From Cymbidium sinense (Eukaryota > Streptophyta > Magnoliopsida > Asparagales > Orchidaceae): 64,000 bases of DNA. Position numbers and translations under genes: made by a program. Location of the stretch: positions 316,789,001 to 316,853,000 of the forward strand of contig CM038214.1 in NCBI GenBank assembly GCA_021442155.1. The letters run 5' to 3'. Shown here piece by piece: positions 11,561 through 22,337 of this stretch. How positions within the stretch are numbered: position 1 is the stretch's first letter; the number at the start of each line of letters is the position of its first letter. Under the pieces are notes generated by a model. The model saw only the letters and a program-made list of their open reading frames with translations, had not been told where the DNA came from and searched no databases.

Positions 11561-13480
11561 GCCTAGCACAAGCTTTAGTTTTAGGGTTTATGGTTTTAGG
11601 TATGGTTTAGGTTTTAGGGCCTAGGTTTGTAGGTCTAGGGTTTAGGGTTTATTGTTTAGGATTTTAGTTTATGGTTTCTTTTAAAAAAAAATTGAGTAAA
11701 CCCGTAGGTTTAGGTTTATTTAGTTTATTTAGTTTTTTATTTAGGTTTTTTTATTTAGTTTAGTTTATTTATTTTAGTTTTATTTATTTTAGTGTAGGTT
11801 TTTTATTTTAGATTATTTTTTAGGTTTAAGTTTAAGTTTAGGTTTACTTTTTAGTTGTGTTTTATTTTTATTTTATTTTCAAGGTTTAGGGTTTTATTTC
11901 TTTATTTTTAGGTTTTGGTTTTTGGTTTTATTTTTTAGTTTAGGTTTAGGTTTATTTTTAGTTTATTTTATTTTATTTAGGTTTTTGTTCTTAGGTTTAT
12001 TTTTTTTAGGATTTAGGGTTTAGGGTAATTTTATGTTTTATTCTTAGGTTTAAATTTAGGTTTATTTTATTTTTTATCGTTTCTTATTCTTGGATTTTTG
12101 GGTTTAAGGTTTAGGGTTTTGGGTTTTAGGGTTTAGCTTTTTAGGGTTTAAGGTTTATGATTAGGGTTTAAGGTTTAGGGTTTAGGGTTTAAGGTTTAGT
12201 ATTTAGGTCTAGGGTTTAGGGTTTTTAGGGTTTAGGGTTTTGTGTTTATGGTTTAGGATTTAGGGTTAACATAGGGTTTTGGACTTTTTTTTAAATTAAG
12301 TAATGTTTAGGGTTTTAGGGTTTAGGGTTTAAGGTTTAGAGTTATCACTTTTAGGGTTTAGGGTTTATGATTTATTCTTTAGGGTTTTAGGGTTTAAGGT
12401 TTTAGGGTTTAGGGTTTAGGGTTAAGGTTTAGTGTTTCGAGTTTAGGGTTTAGTATTTAGGCTTTAGGGTTTAAGGTTTAGGATTTTTTATGGTTGATGG
12501 TTTAGGTTTTAGGGTTTAGGATTCAGTGTTTAGGATTTTGGGTTTATTGTTTCTTTTTTTAAAAAAAATTGAGTAAACCCATAGGTTTAGGTTTATTTAG
12601 TTTATTTATTTATTTTTATTTAGTTTTTTTATTTAGTTTAGTTTATTTATTTTAATTTTATTTATTTTAGTTTAAGTTTTTTATTTTAATTTACTTTTTA
12701 GGTTTAAGTTTAAGTTTAGGTTTACTTTTTAGTTCAGTTTTATTTTTATTTTATTTTTAAGTTTTAGGTTTTATTATTTATTTTAGGTTTAGGTTTAGAT
12801 TTAGAGTTTTATTTTTTTTAGGTTTAGGTTTTTGTTTTTAATTTTTAGTTTCAGGTTTAGGTTTATTTTTAGTTTATTTTATTTTATTTAGGTTTTTCAA
12901 TCTTAGGTTTATTTTATTTTTTTAGGGTTTAGGGTTTAAGTTTATTATTTTAAGTTTTTTATTCTTAGATTTAAATTTAGGTTTATCTTAATTTTTTAGG
13001 GTTTTTTTATTCTAGGTTTGTTGGGTTTAGGGTTTAGGGTTTTAGGATTTAGCTATTTAAGGTTTAGGATTTATGGTTAGGGTTTAAGGTTTAGAGTTTA
13101 GGTTTAGTGTTTAGGTCTACTGTTTAGGGGTTTTAGGGTTTAGGGTTTAATGTTTAGGGTTTAGAGTTTAGGGTTAACAAAGGGTTTAGGCCTTTTTTAA
13201 AAAAATTAAGTAAACTAATAGTTTTATGTTTATTTAGTTAATTTAATTTATTTTTTATTTCTTTTATTTTTTTATTTATGTTTATTTTTATTTAGATTTT
13301 TTATTCTTAGGTTTATTTTATATTTTAGTTTAGGTTAAGTTTTTATTTATTTTATTTTAGTTTGTTTTAATTTTTTTAATTTTATTCTCAGGTGAAGGTT
13401 TAGTTTTTTATTTTGTTTTATTTTTTTAGTATATTTAGGTTTATGTGTTTCATTTATCTATTTACTTAGGTTTTATTTTA

Positions 13481-13620
13481 GTTTAGGCTCTTCAGCTTGT
13501 GCAAGGCTGGCTAGGGCTCAGGGCTCAGTGGCATAAGTGTTTCCCAGGCTCTGGGCTGCCTAGTGATCAAGGTCTTTGGGCTCCAGAGCCTTGGGCTTTT
13601 AGGGCTCACTGATTTAGGGT
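13481..13620 (+). repeat. GC-enriched satellite variant patch
   Basis: A short patch with GGCTCAGGGCTCAGTGGC, GGGCTGCC and GGGCTCC words between ordinary T-rich and TTTAGGG-rich satellite. It is the same kind of T-to-C variant as at 10985-11560. Confidence 0.55.
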
Positions 13621-15104
13621 TTAGGGTTAAGGGTTGTAGGTTTTAGGGTTTAGGGTTTAGTGTTTAAGGTTTAGGGTTTAGAGTTTAGGGTTGTAGGGTT
13701 TAGGATTCAGGGTGAGGGTTGAGGGTTTAGGATTTAGGGTTTAGTATTTAGGGTTTAGGGTTTAAAGTTTTTAGGATTTAGGGTTTAAGTTTTAGGGTTA
13801 GAATATAGTTTAAGGATTTTTTAATTAAGTAAATCAGTTGGTTTATGTTTATTTTATTTATTTTTTTAGTTATTTTAGTTTATTTTATTGTTTATTTTTA
13901 TTTATGTTTATTTTTTATATATTTTATTTAATTTTATTTTTTAGTTTAGGTTATGTTTTTATTTATTTTATCTTAGTTTTATTTTAAGTTGGTCCAGGTT
14001 TTTATTTATTTAGGTTTAGGTTTTATTTATTTTATTTTAGGTTTACTTAGATCAGTTTTAGGTTTTGTGATATGGTTTATGGTTTAGGGTTTAAGGGTTT
14101 TTATGGTTTTAAGATCTGCTGTTAAAAGGTTTTAGGATTTGGTTTAAGCCTTTAGGGTTTAGGGTTTTAAGGTGGTTTGTGGCCTAGGTTTAGGGAGTTG
14201 TATGTTTAGGGTCAGGGTTTAGGGAGGGTTTAGGTCACGATTTTAGGGTTTAGGGTTTTAAGGTTTAGGTTTGGTGTCAGAGTTTAGGGAGGTTAAAGTT
14301 TAGGATTTAGGGTTTAAAGTATTTATGCTTTTTTCACTGCCTGGTGTTTAGGTTTTAGGCATGGTTTAGGTTTTAGGGTTTTGGGGTTTAGTGTTTAAGT
14401 TTTAGGCTTTATGGTTTTTTTTTAATTGAGTAAACCAGTAGGTTTAGTTTTATTTATTTATTTTATTTATTTTAGTTTTTTTTAATTTTTTATTTAGTTT
14501 TATTTTTTATTTTTATCAAATTTATTTATTTATTTATTTTAGTTTTATTTATTTTAGTTTTGATTTTTTATTTTAATTTATTTTTTTAGGTTTAGGTTTA
14601 AGTTTAGGATTATTTTCTTAGTAGAGTTTTATTTTTATTTTATTTTTAAGGTTTAGGTTTTATTTTTTATTTTTAGGTTTAGGTTTATGTTTTTATTTTA
14701 TTTTTTAGGTAGGTTTTAGGTTCTTATTTGTGGTTTAATTTTAGGTTTAATTTTTTAGTTTAAGTTTTGGTTTATTTTTCATTTATTCTATTTTATTTAT
14801 GTTTTTTAGTTTTAGGTTTATTGATTTTTTTAGTTTAGTTTAGGTTTTTATTTATTTTATTTTAATTTTATCTTTTTATTTTACTTTTAGGCTTAGGTTT
14901 AGGTTATAGTTTAGGTTTTTATTTTATTTTATTTTTAATTTTATTTAGGTTTAGGTTTTTTTAATTATTTTATTTTTATATTTTATTTAGCTTAGGTTTA
15001 GGTTTTCAGGATGTTAGTGTTTTGGGTTATGGTTTAGGGTTTAGGGTTTAGAGTTTTTGGTTTTATGGTTTAGGGTTTAGGGTTAGCGTTTAGGGTTTAG
15101 GGTT

Positions 15105-15275
15105 TAAAATGGTAGTTTTAGAGCCTTTTAAGGGTTAGTCAGTAGCCAGGATCAGATTGGTTAGCTTTAGGCTTGGCCTTTAAAGCCCAGGGTTTTAGGT
15201 TTTGGTTTAGGGCCCAGGTCACTTTGGTTTAAGAGAGTTTAGGTTAGGTTAGGGTTTAGATTTGGGCTCAGGGTT
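15105..15275 (+). repeat. GC-enriched satellite variant patch
   Basis: Contains AGCCAGGATCAG, GGCTTGGCC, AAAGCCCAGGG and AGGGCCCAGGTC words within TTTAGGG-like sequence. A weaker patch of the same kind is at 14050-14310. No coding potential is seen. Confidence 0.5.
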
Positions 15276-15344
15276 TATGGTTTAGGTTTTAGGGTTTAGA
15301 ATTTTTTAGTGTTTAGGGTTTTGGGTTTACGGTGTAGGGTTGTA

Positions 15345-16920
15345 AGGTTTAGGTTTTTATTTTAGGTTTATTTTTAGGTTTTACTTTTTAGTTTAGGTTT
15401 AGGTTTATTTATGCTTTATTTTATTTTATTCAGTATACAGTTTAGGTTTAGTTTATTTTAGGTTTATGTTTAGGTTTTATTCATTTTAGTTTATTTTATT
15501 TTAGTTTAGGTTTAGGTTTATTTTATTTTTTTTATTTTGGGTTTATGTTTTTTTAGTTTAGGGTTTAGGTTTTATTTATTATTTATTTTTAGGTTTTTTT
15601 GTGTTTATTTTTTTAGGTTTAGGTTTTTATTTAGTTTTTATTTTATTTTTAGGTTATTTTATTTTAATTTGACGTTTAGGTTTGATTTTAGTTAGGTTTT
15701 TTTATTTTAGATTTATTTTATTTTTTAGTTTAGGATAGCTTTTTAATTATTTTATTTTATAGCTATTTAATTATTTTATTTTATTTTAGTTTTTATTTTT
15801 TATTTTATTTTATTTTTAGGTTTAGGTTTCGATTTAAGTTTAGGTTTTAGTTTTGGTTTTTTTATTATTATGTTATTTAGGTTTAGGTTTTTTTATTTAT
15901 TGTATTTTAGGTTTTATTTAATTTAGGTTTAGGTTTGTAGTTTTTAGGGTTTAGGGTTAATGGTTTAGGGCTTAGGGTTTAGAGTTTGGGGTTTGGGGTT
16001 TAGGGTTAAGTTTTTTTATTTTTTTTATTTTTTATTTATTTTAAATTAATTAAATTAGTAGATTTAAGTTTATTTAATTTATTTCTTATTTATTTAGTTT
16101 ATTTTTTTTATTTTTATTTAAGTTTATTTTTTATATTTATTTAATATAGTTTATTTATTTTAGGATTATTTATTTTAGCTTAGATTTTTATTTTAGTTTA
16201 TTTTTTAATTTAGGTTTAGGTTTAGGTTTTTTTTAGTTTAGTTTTATTTTATTTTATTTTTTAATTTAGGGTTTAGGTTTTATTTTTTTTATTTTTAGGT
16301 TTATTTTTTAGGTTTAAGTTTTTATTTAGTTTTTATTTCATTTTTTTATTGAAGGTTTAGTTTTTATTTTTTTTAAGTTTTTAATTTTAGTTTAATTTAG
16401 GTTTTATTTATTTTGTTTTAGTTTATTTTTTTATTTTTATTTTATTTTCTTTAAGTTTATTTTAGGTTTTATGTTTTATTTTTTATTTTATTTTATCTTT
16501 TATATTTTGGTTTTTTATTTATTTTATTTCTATGTTTAATTTAGTTTAGGTTTAGCTTTTTAGCTTTTTAGGCTTTATTGTTTAGGGTTAGTTTTGAGTT
16601 TAGGGTTTAGTGGGCTGTGGTAGTGGTTTATGGTTTTAGGTTTAGGGTTTAGGTTTTGGGTTTAAGGTAGGTTTATGGTCTGTTTAGGGTAGGGTTTAAA
16701 GTTTAGGGTTTTTAGGGCTTTGGGTTTAGGGTTTAGGGTTTAAGTTTTAGGTTTAGGGTTTTTGGTTTTTTTATAAAAGAGAACAAATTTAGATTCAACA
16801 TTTCTTCTTTTTTGATTTCATCGACCATGTAACAAACCAAGTTTTCTAAGACATAAGCGATGACATAGATAAAAAATGAGCATGCTTAGAGCAAATCATA
16901 AACCCTAGATGACTAGAATT
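15345..16920 (+). repeat. Segmental duplication, copy B (paired with 1806-3345)
   Basis: Aligns with 1806-3345 over about 1.5 kb at an offset of about 13.5 kb. It includes the satellite core at 16048-16062 (2492 in copy A) and the start of a GRP module 3' UTR. It ends abruptly at CTAGAATT (16920), where copy A continues, and is followed at once by the exact 132 bp tandem repeat. Differences are scattered substitutions and small indels. Confidence 0.8.
16766..16920 (-). pseudogene. GRP module 4, 3' UTR part only
   Basis: Only the A-rich end (T-run 16766-16772 on +) and about 150 bp of the GRP 3' UTR remain (CAACATTTCTTC, ACATAGATAAAAAATGAGCA, ACCCTAGATGACTAGAATT). No coding portion is left. 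The truncation point at 16920 is the end of segmental duplication copy B, so the module was cut by that duplication. Confidence 0.8.
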
Positions 16921-17203
16921 GTTTAAGGTTTAGGGTTAGTGTTAGAGTTTAGGGATTTTTTTTTTTTGGGTTTAAGGTTTATGGTTTTAGGTTTTTAGGG
17001 TTTATGGTTTATAGTTTAGGGGTTAGGGTTTAGGTCTAGAGTTCAAGTTTTGGTTTAAGGTTTAGGGTTAGTGTTAGAGTTTAGGGATTTTTTTTTTTTG
17101 GGTTTAAGGTTTATGGTTTTAGGTTTTTAGGGTTTATGGTTTATAGTTTAGGGGTTAGGGTTTAGGTCTAGAGTTCAAGTTTTGGTTTAAGGTTTAGGGT
17201 TTT
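16921..17203 (+). repeat. Exact 132 bp tandem duplication
   Basis: Two copies of a 132 bp unit (16921-17052 and 17053-17184) appear identical, including a 12-base T-run in each. A third partial copy starts at 17185. The unit is itself TTTAGGG-like. Identity inside strongly diverged surroundings points to a recent event or an assembly duplication. Confidence 0.85.
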
Positions 17204-17682
17204 TAGTTTTTTTTTAATAGAGAACAAATTTATATTCAACATTTCTTCTTTTTGATTACATTAACCAAGTAGCACCAAGTTTTCTAAGGCACGAACGATG
17301 ACATTGATAAAAAATGGACAAAAAATGAGCACGCATAGAGCAGATCAAGAACCCTAAATAACTAGAACCATCTCTATCTTAAAGACACAGTCCATAAGTA
17401 GCAGATAGAATTGGTCGTTCTTCGCCACCACCCACCGTAACCACCCCCCTCTCGAGGGGGATCTACCATCATATCCCCATCTCTCCCCACACCACCACAA
17501 ATTTAACCTCGCCTCCTCCCGCCTCATAACCACCGCCTCACCACCACCTTCAAATGCACCAACACCTCCAAATCCCCCACCACCACTACGATAATCGCTG
17601 GCTCTGACTTTGCCTTCACCGCTAGATCTAGACTGAACCTACTTGATGGTGATGTTTCTATTATCAAGGTTCTTCAAATTCT
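17204..17682 (-). pseudogene. GRP 3'-end module 5 (deletions, frameshifts)
   Basis: A full-length module with A-rich end (T-run 17207-17215), 3' UTR and glycine-rich remnant. From the right the frame starts NLKNLDNRNITIK, stop, VQSRSSGEGK. It continues as DYRSGGGGFGGVGAFEGGGE and then loses frame through small deletions. A C-rich run at 17443-17459 replaces the region that encodes YSRGRGG in other copies. The NLDNRN..IK.VQSRS string still identifies the RRM end and the glycine tail of a plant GRP. Not functional. Confidence 0.8.
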
Positions 17683-18829
17683 TATGGTTTAGGGTTTAAA
17701 TTTTGTTTAAGGTTTAGGGTTTAGGGTTAGTTTACGATTTACAGTTTAGGATTTAGGGTTTAGGGTTTAGGGTTTAATGTTGTTGGTTTTAGGGTTTTGG
17801 GTTTAGGGTTTAGGGTTTATGGTTTTAGGGTTTAGGGTTTAGGGTTTAGGGTTTAGGGTTGGCTCACTTAGAGTCGTGCTTAAAGTCAGGGTTTAGGGTT
17901 TAAGATCAAGGGTCCACCATCTAGGGTTGCAGGTTTAGTTATGTAGGGTTTAAGGCTAGTTAGTTTAGGTCAGGGCCTAGGATTTAGAGTTATTTTAAAT
18001 TATGCAAACCAGTAGGTTTAGGTTTATTTAGTTATTTTTTTATTTTATTTAGGTATATTGTTTATTATTTAGTTTAGTTTATTTATTTTAGTTTATCTTT
18101 ATCTAGTTTATTTTTATGTTTAGGTTTATTTTAGTTGAATTTTATTTTTATTTTATTTTAGGTTTAGGTTTTATTTATTTTGGTCTATTAGATTTTATTT
18201 TTTTTATTTTTTTTAGGTTTTTATTTCAAGTTTTTTTAGTTTAGGTTTAGGTAAGCCTTTAGTTTATCTTTTATTTAGTTTAGGGTTTAGTTTATTTTAG
18301 GATTAGGTTTAAGTTTATTTTAGTTTAGGTTTATATTATTCTATTTATTTTAGGTTTAGTTTCTTTTAGTTTAGGGTTTAGGTTTTATTTTATTTTTTAG
18401 GTTTTATTTGTAGGTTTATTTTTTAGGTTTAGGTATTTATTGAGTTTTTATTTTATTATATTTTAAGTTTATTTTATTTTATTTTAGGTTTAGTTTTTAT
18501 TTTATTTAAGTTTTTTTTAGTTTAGGTTTTTTTATTTTATTTTAGTTTAGTTTTTATTTTTATTTTTTAGGTTTAGGTTTTGGTTTATGTTTAGGTTTAG
18601 GTTTTAGTTTATATTTTTATTTGATTTTATTTTGGTTTAGGTTTTTCTATTTTTTATTTTAGTTTTTATTTAGTTTAGGTTCTATTTTTTAGCTTTTTAG
18701 TGTGCAGGGTTTCTTTAGGGTTCAAGGTTTATGATTTAGGGTTTGGGGTTTATGGTTTAGGGTTTAGGGTTTAGGTTTTAGGTTAAAGGGTTTAAGTTTT
18801 AGTTTATGGGTTAGGGTTTAAGGTTTTCC
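17683..18829 (+). repeat. Telomere-like composite satellite, block E
   Basis: Begins TTTAGGG-rich, with five perfect consecutive heptamers at 17824-17858, among the longest perfect runs in the window. A mildly GC-enriched patch follows (17860-17990), then a core (GCAAACCAGTAGG, 18001-18016) and the T-rich stretch. TTTAGGG density rises again at 18700-18829. No gene is visible. Confidence 0.85.
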
Positions 18830-19115
18830 TTTTTTTAACAGATAATAATTTCAAATTCAACATTTCTTCTTTTCGATTTCATCAACCTAGTAGCACCCCA
18901 TGTTTTTTAAGACATAGGCGAGGACATAGATCAAAAATGAGCACCCATAGAGCAAATCAAAAACCCTTGATAAGTAGAACTATCTCGACTATAAAGCCAT
19001 AGTTCCATTAGCAGCAAATCAGATAGATCATTCTTCAGTTTCTCTAGTTCCCATCAGAACCACCCCGACCTCTTGAGTAGTAGGATCCATCATCATATCA
19101 CCAATCGCTTGGTCA
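18830..19115 (-). pseudogene. GRP module 6, 3' UTR and last codons only
   Basis: From the T-run at 18831-18836 the module carries the GRP 3' UTR and the last part of the coding region (antisense of the TTTCTCTAGTTCCCATCAG region and the DGG.YYSRG stretch). It breaks off at about 19115 near ATCACCAATCGCTTGG. The glycine-rich tail and RRM end are missing. A short satellite and a LINE follow, so later rearrangement probably removed the rest. Confidence 0.78.
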
Positions 19116-19181
19116 GTTTATGGTTTAGGGTTTAAGATTTGGGGTTTAGGGTTTAGGGTTGTAGCTTTTAGGGTTTAAAAA
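19116..19181 (+). repeat. Short telomere-like segment
   Basis: About 65 bp of TTTAGGG-like sequence between a truncated GRP module and the poly(T) start of a LINE. Confidence 0.7.
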
Positions 19182-20276
19182 TTTTTTTTGGGGATCCCCA
19201 TGTAGAGGAATTTTATTGCTACAAAAGAGGGGTTACAAGGTCCTTAAGAGGGGATAAACTCAAAAACTACTGCTCAAAGAGCTACAATCAGCCTAGAGAG
19301 TGAATCCCCTATCTAAGTAAAACCATAAAAAGGAAGGAAAAAGAAAAGATAAAAGAAAAACAACAAGAGATACAAAAGTACCAAAAAAGAAAAGCTAGAG
19401 GAATGCCTTCAGCAAAAGCTTATGAAGATGAGAGAAGCATATGCCACCTCCAGAGAAGGAACCTACAAGGAAACAACACAGAACTTGCAAATAGCTAGAA
19501 GAAGGAATTAGCACAGGTAAAGAGATACAAGCAAAATTAACTGAGAAAATAAATGAGAGTGGGAGAAATTTAGAGAAGTGTGTGAAGGAAGGCTCAGGCT
19601 CAGTCATAGAAGAATGGGGAAGCTGCAAACATGAGCATCCAAACTTCAACGGAAGGGTTACATAACAAGTGCTACTATCAGGAAAATTATCAGTTAAATC
19701 ATCCCACCATCATAGCCTACATACTTGGGGAAGGTAATCGGATGAAAATCACATGATCTTTAATACCTGTATACCAAGCAATAGGAAAATACACTATAGA
19801 AGAAAAGGAAACACTATTCAGCATGGCAAAGGGATGCCACCAATCTCTTGTAAGATAAGCATCACCTAAGTATTTCAACATTTCATGAGAATGAATAGCC
19901 AACAAAAAACCCCTACGCAAATGAAACATCATGGCATGGAAACCACCACCATAGTGATGAAAGCCAATCAGAAGCAACGGCCCATATGTTAACATCCACC
20001 TATTAATAGCTAGATCACAATAGTAATTATACAAGTTTAAAAGAGCCAAGAGTAATCTCAGCCAACAGATAAACCCATACAACAAGGCACAGATGATGAG
20101 GCTAACCAAACGACAATCAACAGAACAAAAAATAGGAAGAAATCCAACAAAATAATCAGCCTTCTAAACATAATAACTCGATAAACCCTTCATTCGATAG
20201 ACAATACAACAAATCAAATAATGTAACCAATAGTGAAGAAGGTAGGCACTGTCATTATAGAACTGAGCCATGATAG
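19182..20276 (-). mobile_element. LINE copy 2, 5'-truncated 3' tail
   Basis: A T-run (19182-19189) followed by GGGGATCCCCATGTAGAGG and the shared LINE 3' end. The palindrome GGGGATCCCC sits right at the tail. About 1.1 kb of the non-coding tail is present, aligned with the copy at 22338-24490. Its 5' end stops before RNase H. A minus-strand ORF (19395-19649) starting MKFGCSCLQLPHS has a similar counterpart in the next copy (22447-22770), but it is rich in F, L, S and C and is probably tail sequence. The right border is GATAGGGG against TTTAGGG. Confidence 0.87.
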
Positions 20277-22337
20277 GGGTTTAGGGTTTTAGGGATTAGG
20301 GTTTAGGGTTTTGGATTTAGGGTCTTAAGGTTTATGGTTTAGGGTTTACGATTTACAGTTTAGGGTTTATGGTTTAGGGTTAGTTTTAGGGTTTAAATTT
20401 TTTTTGAATTAAGTAAACTGGTAGGTTTAGGTTTATTTAGTTTATTTAGTTTATTTTTTTTATTTGAGTTTATTTTACAATTTATTTTTCTTTAAGTTTT
20501 TTTATTTTTATTTATTTTAAGCTTAGTTATTTTAGTTTAGGTTTTTTATTTTAGTTTAGGTTTGACGAGTTTTATTTTTATTTTATTTTTTAGGTTTAGC
20601 TTTTATTTTTTATTCTTAGGTTTATGTTTAGGTTTTTATTTTATTTTTAGGTTTGGGTTTTATTTTAGGTTTTTTTTAGCTTTTATTTTTTAGTTTAGGT
20701 TAAGGTTTATTTTTAGTTTATGTAATCCTATTTATTTTAGGTTTAGGTTTAGGTTTAGGTTTTCTTTATTTTAGTTTAGGTTTAGGTTTAGTTTAGTTTG
20801 TTTATTTTATTTTTATTTTAGGTTTAGGTTTTTTTTAGTTTAGTGTTTAGGTTTTATGTTTTTTAATTTTTAGGTTTATTTTTTAGGTTTAGATTTTTAT
20901 TTGGTTTTTATATTATTTTATTTTAGGATTATTTATTCTTATTTTACATTTAGTTTTTATTTAATTTAAGTATTTTAGGTTTATTTTATTTTTTTAGTAT
21001 TTTAGGGTTCATTTTATCTTTAGTTTATTTTATTTATCTTTATTTTGTTTTAGGTCCAGGTTTAGATTTTAGTTTAAATTTTATTTATTTTATCTTTAGT
21101 TTATCTTTTAGTCTTTATTTATCTTATTCTCAGGTTTGTGCCTGGGGCTCAGCCTTGTGGTCAGGGTTTTGGTGAGCTCAGTGGCCTGTGGCCGCCTGAA
21201 GGCCCAGAGTCTGGCCCAGGGCCTAGGGCTCAGCCCTGGCGTCAACAGGGTCCAGCAAGGGCCTGCCCAGCCAAGGCTCAGTTTTAGATCAGATTTAGGG
21301 CCTGGGGCTCAAGGACCCCAGTGTGGCCAGGGTCAGGCCTGTGGTCAGGATTCCAGGTCTGGCTTAGGCTAGTGTTTAGGATAGGCACAAGGTTGTTGGC
21401 CTAGGGTTAATTTTAGGGTGTGGATTAGGCTCGTGGTTGGGTTAGGTTTAGAGTTTTATAAAAAACAAATTATGTAAACCAGTAGGTTTAGGTTTATTTA
21501 GTTTATTTTTGAATTATTTTAGTTTAATTTATTTTTTTAGTTTTATTTAGTTTAGTTTATTTATTTTTGGTTTTTTATTTTTGTTTATTTTTAATTTTTT
21601 TTAATTTTTTTATTTTATGTTTAAGTTTTATTTTTTATTTTTAGGTTTAGGTTTTTTTATTTTATTTATGTTTAGATTTTAGATTTTTATTCTGGATTTG
21701 TTTTTAGGTTTTATTTTTTAGTTTAGGTTAAGGTTTATGTTTAATTTATTTTATTTTGTTTAGTTTAGGGTTTAGGTTTAGTTTACTTTAGGTTTAGGTT
21801 TAGGTTTTATTCATTTTAGTTTAGTTTATTTTAGTTTAGTTTTAGGTTTATTTTACTTTGTTTATTTTAGGTTTAGGTTTTTTTTAGTTTAGGATTTAGG
21901 TTTTATTGTTTATTTATTTTTAGGTTTACATTTTTATTTAGTTTTTATTTTATTTTATTTTAAGTTTATTTTATTTTTTTTACATTTAGTTTTTATTTTA
22001 TTTAGGTTTTTTATTTGTAGGTTTATTTTAATTTTTAGTTTAGTTTAGGTTTTTATTATTTTTAGTTAAGTTTAGTTTTTATTTTCTATTTTATTTTATT
22101 TTTATGTTTAGGTTAAGGTTTTAGTTTAGGTTTTTATTTTTTTTATTTTTTATTATATTTAGGTTTAGGTTTTTTATTTATTTTATTTTTAGGTTTTGTT
22201 TTGTTTAAGTTTAGGTTTTTAGGATTTTATGGTTTAGAGTTTAGGGTTTAGGGTTTGGGGTTGAGGTTTAGTGTTTAGGATTGTAGGTTTTAGGGTTTAT
22301 GGTTTATGGTTTAGGGTTTTGCTTTTAAGGTTTAGGG
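20277..22337 (+). repeat. Telomere-like composite satellite, block F
   Basis: TTTAGGG-rich at 20277-20400 and 22215-22337, T-rich between. Cores lie at about 20410-20425 (AAGTAAACTGGTAGG) and 21471-21486 (TGTAAACCAGTAGG), 1.06 kb apart, consistent with one monomer. The GC-rich patch is listed separately. No gene is visible. Confidence 0.85.
21125..21440 (+). repeat. GC-rich variant of the satellite
   Basis: Contains GGGGCTCAGCC, GGCCCAGAGTCTGGCCCAGG, GGCCTAGGGCTCAG and GGCCAGGGTCAGG. It follows T-rich satellite abruptly and returns to TTTAG-type words at about 21440, just before a satellite core. The 78-codon + strand ORF at 21136 is translated repeat without a domain. Confidence 0.65.

Larger units (their letters stand above)
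8193..16765 (+). repeat. Telomere-like composite satellite, block D
   Basis: An 8.6 kb satellite run without LINE or GRP insertions. TTTAGGG-rich stretches include 8193-8535, 9375-9560, 12090-12540 and 13010-13190. Cores lie near 8545, 9588, 10309, 10716, 11694, 12297, 12570, 13208, 13827, 14428 and 16048. Their spacing shrinks to 0.3-0.7 kb between 12.3 and 14.4 kb, indicating shortened monomers. GC-rich patches and duplication copy B are listed separately. No gene is visible. Confidence 0.85.
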
